Source: JAEZFI01 sp044508215 (lineage in GTDB: Bacteria > Actinomycetota > Acidimicrobiia > Acidimicrobiales > Microtrichaceae). From it: a stretch of 9,398 nt of DNA. The notes under the pieces are model-generated. The model was not told the DNA's origin. It saw only the letters and a program-made list of their open reading frames with translations, and did not search any database. This document shows positions 1-5,854 of this stretch, piece by piece; within the stretch, counting starts at the first letter, position 1, and the number at the start of each line of letters is the position of its first letter. Position numbers and translations under genes: made by a program. The stretch is taken from positions 1 through 9,398 of the forward strand of contig JBIQID010000123.1 in assembly GCA_044508215.1 (NCBI GenBank). The letters run 5' to 3'.

Positions 1-72
1 CGAGCACGGGAAGGACAGCGCCTCACATGAGACAAAGATCTTGACCGATCAACGGGCGCGGCGCGAGGTTGA

Positions 73-567
73 CCCACGGGCGGCTTCCGCATGGACGAAG
101 TGGACCTGGACGCCGCAGCCGAAGCAGGTCGGTTGCAGGATCTCTTCGCCCACGAGATCGGCCACGTCCTCGGCATCGGCACCTCTGGCCACTGGGCTGC
201 GTTCCTGTTCGAAGCGCAACCGGGCGACCTGCGGTTGCGCGACGTGCTGTCGACCACTGCGTGGGCGCGACTGGGAGGCACCTTTCTTCCGCCGGTCCAC
301 GTCGAAGGCGGGGCCGGGACGGCAGGAGCGCACTGGCGGGAGTCGGACCTCGACCTCGAGCTGATGACGCCCAGCCTCGACGCCGCCATCGCCGGCGGTG
401 AGCGTCCCCTGAGCCTCCTGACGCTCGGGTACCTCGCCTCGTTCGGCTACAGCCTCGACCTGGCCGACGCAGAGCCCTACACCCTGCCTTCGCCCCTGCC
501 GGCCTCGCGGCGACCCAACGAAACCGACACGCACTTCGACCGGGCCTTCGGACCGGGCGTCCGGTAG
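73..567 (+). CDS. Leishmanolysin-like (peptidase M8) zinc metalloprotease, C-terminal fragment, probably 5'-broken
   Basis: This frame encodes the catalytic part of a zinc metallopeptidase that resembles the bacterial leishmanolysin-like (M8) group. Numbered from the ATG at 91, the zinc motif HEIGH lies at residues 21-25, with E22 as the expected catalytic base. A distant third histidine, H81 (in AHWRE), follows about 55 residues later, and the Met-turn LMTP is at 91-94. A distant third ligand is what separates M8 from matrixin-type HExxHxxGxxH enzymes. The tail (PLS.LTLGYLASFGY, then YTLP at 120-123) also fits the family. No Shine-Dalgarno site precedes ATG 91, and the family-like sequence already begins at 73 (PTGGFRMDEVDLD), directly after an in-frame TGA at 70-72. 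Secreted M8 proteins normally have a signal peptide and a longer N-terminal part, absent here. I infer a pseudogene, a sequencing frameshift near 70, or a gene start beyond the left edge. The family call is fairly sure; intactness is doubtful. Confidence 0.6.
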   Translation, partial: PTGGFRMDEVDLDAAAEAGRLQDLFAHEIGHVLGIGTSGHWAAFLFEAQPGDLRLRDVLSTTAWARLGGTFLPPVHVEGGAGTAGAHWRESDLDLELMTPSLDAAIAGGERPLSLLTLGYLASFGYSLDLADAEPYTLPSPLPASRRPNETDTHFDRAFGPGVR

Positions 568-601
568 CCGGTCCCCTCAAGGTCACGCTTCCCCCGGCCA
601 G

Positions 602-643
602 GGTTCCTCCGCAGGCGGCTGCTGCGCCGCCTGCGGGGGAACC
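602..643 (+). terminator. Long 18-bp hairpin after the metalloprotease fragment
   Basis: Bases 602-619 pair with 626-643 in 18 consecutive pairs, with one G-U wobble (608/637), around the loop TGCTGC (620-625). No T-run follows, so it is not a classical intrinsic terminator, although U-less hairpins are often proposed as terminators in high-GC actinobacteria. It lies 35 bases after the stop of the metalloprotease fragment and 29 bases before the next start codon. Insulation between the two genes is therefore the simplest reading. The structure is certain from sequence; the role is inferred. Confidence 0.55.
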
Positions 644-656
644 GGTCGGGGCCACC

Positions 657-662
657 TACCAT
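657..662 (+). promoter_or_regulatory. Candidate -10 element (TACCAT) for a leaderless CoA-transferase mRNA
   Basis: TACCAT fits the TANNNT -10 pattern and ends 9 bases before the GTG at 672. No purine-rich ribosome binding site lies between them. A transcript starting about 6-9 bases downstream would begin at or just before the GTG, which would make it leaderless or nearly so. I see no recognisable -35 hexamer, because the expected position lies in the GC-rich hairpin. This is a pattern match only. Confidence 0.3.
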
Positions 663-671
663 CGCCCGGTT

Positions 672-2333
672 GTGAACGGGCCCAGCTCCGACAGCTCCGG
701 CACCAGCCAGCCAGCCGGCCACCGTCCGCCCCTCGACGGCATCCGGGTGGTCGACGTGTCCACCGTGGTCGCCGGTCCGACGGCGGCCCGCTACCTCGGC
801 GACTTCGGAGCCGACGTCATCAAGGTGGAGCGCCCCTCGGGCGACGGCGTGCGTTCGATGGGGTGGCGCGACCCTGCTGACGGCGTGACGTTGTGGTGGA
901 AGTTCATCAGCCGCAACAAGCGCTGCATCGCCCTCGACCTGAAGGACCCCGAGGACCGCGAGGTGTTCCTCGCGATCTGCGCCGAGGCCGACGTGCTGAT
1001 CGAGAACTTCCGCCCCGGCACGCTCGAACGCCTCGGGCTCGGCCCCGACGAGCTGTGGAAGGTCGCGCCTCGGCTGATCGTCACGCGCGTCACCGGGTTC
1101 GGGCAGGACGGCCCCTACGCCGGGCGCCCCGGCTTCGCCAGCATCGCTGAGGCCATGTCGGGCTTCGTCGCGGTGAACGGGGAGGAGGACGGCCAGCCGC
1201 TCCTCCCTCCGATCGCCCTCACCGACGAGGTCACGGGGCTGGCCGCCGCGTTCGCCACGATGGTCGCCCTGCACGCAGGGGTGCCGCAGGTGGTGGACGT
1301 CAACCTGCTGGAGTCGGTGTTCCAGATGATGGGCCCGCTCATCAGCGCCTGGCGGACCGAGGGCTACCTGCAGCCACGCCTCGGCTCGGGCATCCCCTAC
1401 TCCGTCCCCCGGGGCACCTACCGGTGCGCTGACGGCACGTGGGTCGCCGTGTCGGCGTCGTCGGACACCGTGGCGCCCCGCGTGCTGGAGCTGCTCGGGG
1501 TGCAGGACGACCCACGCTTCGCCACGTTCCAGGACCGAGCGGACCACCGCGAGGAGATCGACCAGCTGCTCTCCGAGTGGGTCGGCGCCCGCAGCCTCGA
1601 CGAGGTGATGGAGCGCTTCGAGGCCGCCCACGCCGCGGTCGCACCGGTGATGACGATGGCCGACATCGACGCGGACCCCCACTACCGGGCGCGCGAGGTG
1701 GTCACCGAGGTCGACGGCTTCCCGATGCAGAACCTCATCGCCCGGCTCTCGGCCACCCCCGGCGTGCTCAGGTGGACCGGCCGGCCCCTCGACGCGGACG
1801 GCGACGAGATCCGCGCCGAGGTCTCAGGTGCGTCGCTGCGCTCGGGCTCGCTGTCGGACGAGGACGCGATGGAGGTCGCGCTGGAGGAGGCGCGCGCCGC
1901 GGGAGCAGAGGGGGAGGTCCCGATCGGCGCGGTCGTGCTCGACCCCGATGGCCGCCTCATCGCGCGGCGCCACAACGAACGGGAGCGCTCCGAGGACCCG
2001 ACGGCGCACGCCGAGGTGCTGGCACTCCGCGACGCGTCGCGGGTGCTCGACGACTGGCGGCTCGTCGACTGCACGCTCGTGGTCACCCTCGAGCCGTGCC
2101 CGATGTGCGCCGGTGCGGCGGTCGCCGGCCGGGTGGGCCGGGTGGTGTACGGCGCGCCCAGCATGGACGCCGGTTCGACCGGGTCGCTCTACCACCTGGG
2201 CGCCGACCCCCGGCTGAACCACCAGTTCGAGACCCGCCACGGCGTGCGCGCCGAGGAGTGCGCGGAGCTGCTCACCAGCTACTTCGCAGCGCGGCGCCCG
2301 GCGGGACCCGACGGGTCCGACCCCGTGGCCTGA
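672..2333 (+). CDS. Fusion protein: CaiB/BaiF class III CoA-transferase + TadA-type tRNA adenosine deaminase
   Basis: One open frame of 553 residues carries two complete enzymes. Residues about 20-384 are a CaiB/BaiF (family III) CoA-transferase, which moves CoA between carboxylic acids. They include PLDGIRVVDVSTVVAGP near the start, RNKRCIALDLKDPE (81-94), ENFRPGTLERLGLG (111-124) and the probable catalytic Asp D185 in LTDEVTG. Residues about 394-542 are a TadA/cytidine-deaminase fold protein, which makes inosine at position 34 of tRNA-Arg(ACG). They include the zinc ligand H446 and catalytic E448 in HAE, ligands C476 and C479 in PCPMC, then GSLYHLGADPRLNH. Both parts have normal family length, so nothing is lost at the join; the linker is only about 10 residues. 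The start is GTG 672; the N-terminal 20 residues are low-complexity. An internal ATG (1869, M400) preceded by GAGGA (1860-1864) could give separate TadA, but it lies where the TadA fold already begins. The acyl-CoA substrate cannot be told. The fusion could be real or due to loss of a stop codon. Confidence 0.9.
   Translation: MNGPSSDSSGTSQPAGHRPPLDGIRVVDVSTVVAGPTAARYLGDFGADVIKVERPSGDGVRSMGWRDPADGVTLWWKFISRNKRCIALDLKDPEDREVFLAICAEADVLIENFRPGTLERLGLGPDELWKVAPRLIVTRVTGFGQDGPYAGRPGFASIAEAMSGFVAVNGEEDGQPLLPPIALTDEVTGLAAAFATMVALHAGVPQVVDVNLLESVFQMMGPLISAWRTEGYLQPRLGSGIPYSVPRGTYRCADGTWVAVSASSDTVAPRVLELLGVQDDPRFATFQDRADHREEIDQLLSEWVGARSLDEVMERFEAAHAAVAPVMTMADIDADPHYRAREVVTEVDGFPMQNLIARLSATPGVLRWTGRPLDADGDEIRAEVSGASLRSGSLSDEDAMEVALEEARAAGAEGEVPIGAVVLDPDGRLIARRHNERERSEDPTAHAEVLALRDASRVLDDWRLVDCTLVVTLEPCPMCAGAAVAGRVGRVVYGAPSMDAGSTGSLYHLGADPRLNHQFETRHGVRAEECAELLTSYFAARRPAGPDGSDPVA
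1860..1871 (+). promoter_or_regulatory. Possible internal translation start for the TadA part
   Basis: GAGGA (1860-1864) stands four bases before an in-frame ATG (1869-1871). The ATG aligns with the conserved Met in the first TadA helix (WMRHAL in the E. coli enzyme as I remember it). Starting here would remove the few residues that normally precede this helix, so it could give a slightly short but perhaps functional TadA. Spacing is on the short side for a ribosome binding site, and GAGGA also simply encodes Asp-Glu-Asp. Treat it as a possibility. Confidence 0.25.
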
Positions 2334-2382
2334 CCGCGTCCTGAGACGGCGGCCCCGCGACGCCGCTCCGTGCGCAGTCGCG
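2334..2382. other. Short convergent gap between the CoA-transferase/TadA gene and phoH
   Basis: Forty-nine bases separate the two convergent stop codons. No T-run is visible on either strand. The nearest clear hairpin, a 6-bp stem GGACCC/GGGTCC with a 3-base loop (2304-2318), is inside the end of the plus-strand gene. Transcription from the two sides may overlap here. Confidence 0.4.
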
Positions 2383-3774
2383 TCAGAGGCGCTCGGCGGC
2401 GAGGTCGGCGATCTCGGACCGTTCGCCCTTGCGCAGCGTCACGTGGGCGAACAGCGGCGAGTCGGCGAAGGTGTCGCCCAGCACGGACAGCGCATTGGTG
2501 CGTTCCGACAGGAACGGGGAGTCGATCTGGGTGACGTCGCCGATGCACGCGATCTTCGAACCCGCACCCAGTCGGGTCAGGACCGTCTTCAGCACCGACG
2601 TCTCGAAGTTCTGCACCTCGTCGATCAGCAGCCACGTGTCCTGGAGGCTGCGGCCCCGCAGGAACGAAACGGCATCCAGGGTCAGCCTGCCTTCGGCGAC
2701 CCAACCGTCGAGGGTGACCTTCGCCTGGCGGTGCGACACCCCGTCGCCCAGCGCCACCATCGCATCCACGATCGCCTCGAACCAGGGACCGAGCTTCTCG
2801 TCGCGGTCGCCGGGGAGGTAGCCCAGGTCCTGGCGTCCGACCGCCACGACCGGCCGGAGGATCACCATCCGCGAGTACCGCTCCGTCGACGGCTCGAACA
2901 CCTGCTGGAGGCCGGCCGCCAGCGCGAGGAGCGTCTTGCCGGTGCCGGCGTGGCCCTCGAGCGACACCACCGGAACCTCGGGGTCCATGAGCAGGTCGAG
3001 GGCGAAGGTCTGCTCGACGGATCGGGGTCGCAGGCCCCAGGCCTGCAGGTCCCCCCGCACCTGACGGAGCATCGACCCGCATCGACGGGCGAGCACCGAC
3101 TGGGACCCGCTGCGGAGCACCATCGACGCGTTCTCCACGTCGACGAGGTCGGTCTGGGCGACCTCGGGGACGGAGAGCACCGCAACGGCACGGTCCCGGT
3201 AGATGCGGTCGATGGTGTCGGAGTCGACGTCGATCGTGGCGACGGCACCCAGCTGCGGACGCGGGCGTCGGGTGCGGGTGTAGTCCGACGCCGCCAGCCC
3301 GAGAGCGGCCGCCTTCACCCGGAGCGAGCCGTCTGCCGACACCAGCTCGGTGCGGCCACCCTCCGCGAGGCTCAGCCCCGCTGCCAGGATCCGGTTGTCG
3401 GGCTTCGTCGGGTCGAGGTGGAGCTCATCGAGCCGGTCGAGGCGGAGCCCGTTCAGCTCGATGCGCAGGGTCCCGCCGTCAGGGAGGGCGACCGGCTCAG
3501 CGAGCGTCCCGCCGTTCGAGAGGCGGAGCTCTTCGAGGGACCGTACCGCGGTGCGGGCGCAGCGACCGACGTCGTCGGGTCGGCTCTTCAGCTCGTCGAG
3601 CTCCTCCAGCACGGTGAGCGGCACGACCACGTCTGCCGCACCGAACGCGAACATCGACCCGGGATCGGCCACCAGCACCGACGTGTCCACCACGACGGTC
3701 CGCCCTGCGCTCACCTCCCCCACCTCGAGCCCGTGCGCCTGGTGCGCCTCGACCGGGGGAACGGTGACCGTCAC
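2383..3774 (-). CDS. phoH2: PIN-PhoH family protein (PhoH-like ATPase with N-terminal PIN nuclease domain)
   Basis: A 463-residue cytoplasmic protein of the PIN-PhoH (PhoH2/YlaK) type. Known members couple a PIN ribonuclease to an ATP-driven RNA-unwinding module. The PIN domain covers roughly residues 25-155: D30 in VVVDTS, E57/E58 in LEELDELK, D126 in KPDNRIL and D148 in VSADGSL are the likely metal-binding acids. The PhoH ATPase follows from about 250, with Walker A GHAGTGKT (274-281, Lys280), Walker B LLIDEVQN (D385, E386) and IGDVTQID (411-418). The start is GTG 3774, because GAGGAGG lies five bases upstream (3786-3780). A longer frame back to 3876 exists, but its extra residues look like non-coding Arg/Pro-rich translation. 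No antitoxin-like small gene lies directly upstream, unlike the phoAT-phoH2 layout of mycobacteria. It stands alone, divergent from tRNA-Ser. The family call is secure; the symbol is by family only. Confidence 0.93.
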   Translation of the reverse strand: MTVTVPPVEAHQAHGLEVGEVSAGRTVVVDTSVLVADPGSMFAFGAADVVVPLTVLEELDELKSRPDDVGRCARTAVRSLEELRLSNGGTLAEPVALPDGGTLRIELNGLRLDRLDELHLDPTKPDNRILAAGLSLAEGGRTELVSADGSLRVKAAALGLAASDYTRTRRPRPQLGAVATIDVDSDTIDRIYRDRAVAVLSVPEVAQTDLVDVENASMVLRSGSQSVLARRCGSMLRQVRGDLQAWGLRPRSVEQTFALDLLMDPEVPVVSLEGHAGTGKTLLALAAGLQQVFEPSTERYSRMVILRPVVAVGRQDLGYLPGDRDEKLGPWFEAIVDAMVALGDGVSHRQAKVTLDGWVAEGRLTLDAVSFLRGRSLQDTWLLIDEVQNFETSVLKTVLTRLGAGSKIACIGDVTQIDSPFLSERTNALSVLGDTFADSPLFAHVTLRKGERSEIADLAAERL

Positions 3775-3779
3775 GGTGT

Positions 3780-3786
3780 CCTCCTC
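3780..3786 (-). promoter_or_regulatory. Ribosome binding site of phoH that decides the start
   Basis: On the minus strand GAGGAGG reads from 3786 to 3780 and stands five bases before GTG 3774-3772. This favours the 463-residue product over the longer frame starting at 3876. Confidence 0.8.
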
Positions 3787-3995
3787 GCCGCGACCCGGTC
3801 GGGTCGTCGACCGTGGGGGAAGCCCACGATCGCTGTCCGGAGCCACCGGCGCATCCCCACGGCGACAGCCTCGCACCGGCGGGCGCCCCGTCGGTGGACC
3901 ACTTCTACGGCGATGCGAGCCCGGGAGCGCCGTGCACGTCGCCGCCCGGGGATCGGGTTCGGAGCGGTTGCGGGCCGTCGTCTAACGTCGCACCC
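3787..3995. other. Divergent intergenic region between phoH and tRNA-Ser
   Basis: About 210 bases with no convincing gene. Just upstream of the phoH ribosome binding site are two overlapping inverted repeats: CGACCC/GGGTCG with a 4-base loop (3791-3806), then CGGTCG/CGACCG across 3796-3813. They could form a hairpin in the phoH leader. I found no clear phoH promoter. Near the other end lies a -10-like element for the tRNA gene. Confidence 0.4.
3983..3988 (+). promoter_or_regulatory. Candidate -10 element (TAACGT) of the tRNA-Ser gene
   Basis: TAACGT fits the TANNNT -10 pattern and ends seven bases before the first base of the tRNA (3996), so transcription would start close to the mature 5' end. 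A partial -35-like TTCGGA lies upstream at about 3958-3963, with a long 19-base spacer. It is weak. Confidence 0.4.
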
Positions 3996-4082
3996 GGAGA
4001 GTTGCCAGAGCGGACGAATGGGACGGTCTCGAAAACCGTTGTGGGCTTCGGTCCACCGTGGGTTCGAATCCCACACTCTCCG
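3996..4082 (+). tRNA. tRNA-Ser, anticodon CGA
   Basis: An 87-base class II tRNA that reads UCG codons. The acceptor stem pairs GGAGAGT (3996-4002) with ACTCTCC (4075-4081), followed by discriminator G4082; CCA is not encoded. The anticodon stem is ACGGT/ACCGT (4023-4027 and 4035-4039) around loop CTCGAAA, giving anticodon CGA at 4030-4032. A long variable arm (GTGG/CCAC with a loop containing CTTCGG) marks it as serine type. The T arm is GTGGG/CCCAC around TTCGAAT. All arms are intact. Confidence 0.97.
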
Positions 4083-4086
4083 CTCT

Positions 4087-4114
4087 CGGAACCCCTGTTG
4101 CGGCAGGGGTTTCG
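4087..4114 (+). terminator. Intrinsic terminator of tRNA-Ser
   Basis: Bases 4087-4097 pair with 4104-4114 in 11 pairs (one G-U), with core AACCCCTG/CAGGGGTT and loop TTGCGG. A short T stretch (4110-4112) lies at the base of the stem. It begins five bases after the tRNA end and 29 bases before tag, so tag is either read through from here or has its own promoter, which I cannot identify. Confidence 0.7.
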
Positions 4115-4142
4115 TCGCGTCGAGGAAGAGGGGGCCGAACGG

Positions 4143-4721
4143 ATGACGGAGCTCTTCATCGGCGACGACGGGCTGGCTCGCTGCCGGTGGGCCGAGGCCA
4201 CCCCCGAGTACGTCGCCTACCACGACGACGAGTGGGGACGCCCGGTCCGCGACGACCACCGGCTGTACGAGAAGCTCAGCCTGGAGGCCTTCCAGTCGGG
4301 GCTCAGCTGGCGGACGATCCTGGCCAAGCGGGAGAACTTCCGCGCGGCGTTCGCCGGCTTTCGGATCGAGGAGGTCGCCGGCTTCGGGCCAGGCGACGTG
4401 GAGCGGCTCCTGCAGGACGCCGGCATCGTGCGGCATCGGGGGAAGATCGAAGCGGTCATCAACAACGCCCAGCGCGCCGCCGAGATGCGCGCGACCGAAG
4501 GCCCCGGCGCGCTGACCGAGCTGGTGTGGAGCTACCAGCCCGACCCCGACTCGCTGCCCGAGCCGCAGACGCGCTCGACATCACCCGAGTCGACCGCGCT
4601 GTCGAAGGAGCTGAAGCGCCGCGGCTGGCGGTTCGTCGGCCCCACGACCGTGTACGCGTTCATGCAGGCGATGGGCCTCGTGAACGACCACGCCGTCGGC
4701 TGCGCCTTCCGGGACCTCTGA
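4143..4721 (+). CDS. tag: DNA-3-methyladenine glycosylase I (Tag)
   Basis: A 192-residue base-excision repair enzyme that removes 3-methyladenine from alkylated DNA. It matches E. coli Tag along its length with about ten extra N-terminal residues. The four zinc ligands are present: C14 (RCRW), H27 (AYHDDEWG), H183 and C187 (NDHAVGC). The recognition pocket is kept: Y26, E48 in SLEAFQSGLSW, and W56. QDAGIVRHRGKI (91-102) and SKELKRRGWRFVGPTTVYAFMQA (154-176) are further conserved blocks. The start is ATG 4143, with GAGGGGG eight bases upstream (4128-4134). A longer in-frame extension runs back through the tRNA gene and is not real. The gene ends five bases before the convergent stop of an AlkZ-like winged-helix gene, itself of a family with DNA glycosylase members. 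No Ada-type regulator is nearby. Confidence 0.97.
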   Translation: MTELFIGDDGLARCRWAEATPEYVAYHDDEWGRPVRDDHRLYEKLSLEAFQSGLSWRTILAKRENFRAAFAGFRIEEVAGFGPGDVERLLQDAGIVRHRGKIEAVINNAQRAAEMRATEGPGALTELVWSYQPDPDSLPEPQTRSTSPESTALSKELKRRGWRFVGPTTVYAFMQAMGLVNDHAVGCAFRDL

Positions 4722-4726
4722 CCGAG

Positions 4727-5842
4727 TCAGCCCTTCGCCACCTCGATCGAGCCGAGCGCCGCTCCGCGGAACGAGGCCAGCCGCTCGACCTCGGTCTCCA
4801 CATCCGCCAGGCGTGACTTGGTCATGCGACTCCACGGCTCGATGGCCACGTTCAGCTTCTTGCCCGCCCGACGGGGCCGCCAGGTCGCGGCGACGTCGCC
4901 GTCGACCAACACGGCGCCCGGCCGCCCAAGCGTCGGCCACAGGACCTTCTGCCGCGCGGTGTCGCTCACCAAGAGCTTCCGGTCGCGGGTCTGGAGGAAC
5001 GGGTCGAACGGACCCACGAGCCGCACGACCCCCTCTGCGGGCGGCGGGTCGTTCAGTTCCTCGATGTCATCGGCGAGCGCCCAGCGGGTCTCGCCCTCCA
5101 CCTCGACCTCCACCGCGTCGTCCGGCCACGCTGCCTTCACGTCCTTGACGGCCGCGTCGACGAAGGTCGCAGCGTCCTTCACGATCGCGGGTCCGTGGAA
5201 GCGCAGGTAGTTGCGGACCACGTCGAAGCGGGGCTCGGCCTCGGTTCCGGAACGGGTGAACATGGGCGGCTTCAACTTCGGGATCCGCCGCATGACCGGT
5301 GGCGAGGTCCCCGGCTCCAGCTCGATCCCGGCCTGCAGCGCCGAGAGGCGGAACGGCTGCTCGTAGACGTGCGTGGCGTTGCACGGCCGGCAGAACCGCA
5401 GGTACGGCGGGTCGAGCAGCAGGGTGAGCCCGCCCGACACCTCGCCCTTGACCTTCGGCTTCACGACGAGATCCCGTTCGTGACCGGCTACACGGCGGAG
5501 CGCATCGAGGATCGGGATGTCGGCGTCCCGCAGCGGCTTCGACGCGTCGAAGATCCGCTTCGCTGCGTCCGCCTCGGAGAAGGGCGAGGTCGCCACGGCG
5601 ATGTCGGCCGCGTCAGCACGCCGGTAGGCGTGGGGAGCGCCGCGGAGCGTCCAGGCGTAGAGGAGCGGTTCGGCCTCGTCGAGGTCCACGCCGCGGATCG
5701 CGAGCGCCCAGCGTCCGCCGTCCGGCCCGGTGTCCTGCACGCCGTAGTCCAGCATGGGGGTGTCCGCTCCGGTGTCCGGCCCCGAGGCGAGTCCGTGGCG
5801 GTGGAAGCGGAACCGCAGCACCTGGTCTCGTGTGATCGCCAT
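4727..5842 (-). CDS. Winged-helix DNA-binding domain protein of the AlkZ/YcaQ (HTH_42) superfamily
   Basis: A 371-residue protein with HTH_42 features: MAITRDQVLRFRFHRHGL at the start, YGVQDTGPDG (33-42), WTLRGAPHAYRR (64-75) and near the end VGPFDPFLQTRDRKLL (276-291) with WPTLGRPGAVLVDG (302-315). Characterised relatives (Streptomyces AlkZ, E. coli YcaQ/AlkX) are DNA glycosylases that unhook crosslinks and use a Q-x-Q or Q-x-D motif in the first block. Here the aligned residues appear to be Q36-D37-T38, so the second catalytic residue may be absent. C151, C154 and H158 (CRPCNATH) could bind a metal. The start is ATG 5842, with GGGGA about six bases upstream. It lies 12 bases after the SDR stop and is probably the last gene of the TetR-CMD-SDR operon. 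Family membership is likely; glycosylase activity is uncertain. Confidence 0.8.
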   Translation of the reverse strand: MAITRDQVLRFRFHRHGLASGPDTGADTPMLDYGVQDTGPDGGRWALAIRGVDLDEAEPLLYAWTLRGAPHAYRRADAADIAVATSPFSEADAAKRIFDASKPLRDADIPILDALRRVAGHERDLVVKPKVKGEVSGGLTLLLDPPYLRFCRPCNATHVYEQPFRLSALQAGIELEPGTSPPVMRRIPKLKPPMFTRSGTEAEPRFDVVRNYLRFHGPAIVKDAATFVDAAVKDVKAAWPDDAVEVEVEGETRWALADDIEELNDPPPAEGVVRLVGPFDPFLQTRDRKLLVSDTARQKVLWPTLGRPGAVLVDGDVAATWRPRRAGKKLNVAIEPWSRMTKSRLADVETEVERLASFRGAALGSIEVAKG

Positions 5843-5854
5843 CGTCGTCCCCGG

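Noticed and set aside
23..655. Minus-strand open frame opposite the metalloprotease fragment
   Set aside because: Arg/Gly/Pro-rich shadow sequence without motifs; the plus strand carries the zinc-protease signature.
477..1682. Minus-strand open frame of about 400 residues opposite the CoA-transferase
   Set aside because: It is rich in Arg, Gly, Val and His with no motif, and lies wholly opposite a well-supported enzyme.
2304..2318. GGACCC/GGGTCC hairpin near the end of the TadA part as a terminator
   Set aside because: It is inside the coding region, with only a 6-bp stem, a 3-base loop and no T-run, so chance is likely in GC-rich sequence.
3996..4082. tRNA-Ser as an integration site for a mobile element
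   Set aside because: The downstream gene is housekeeping tag, and I see no second copy of the tRNA 3' end in the window and no integrase.
3813..4142. N-terminal extension of tag through the tRNA-Ser gene
   Set aside because: The extension translates the tRNA and its terminator. ATG 4143 has a good ribosome binding site and matches the Tag family start.
2443..4146. Long plus-strand open frame opposite phoH that continues through the tRNA gene
   Set aside because: It is antisense to a clear PIN-PhoH gene, crosses an intact tRNA and has no recognisable domain. Such frames are usual in GC-rich DNA.
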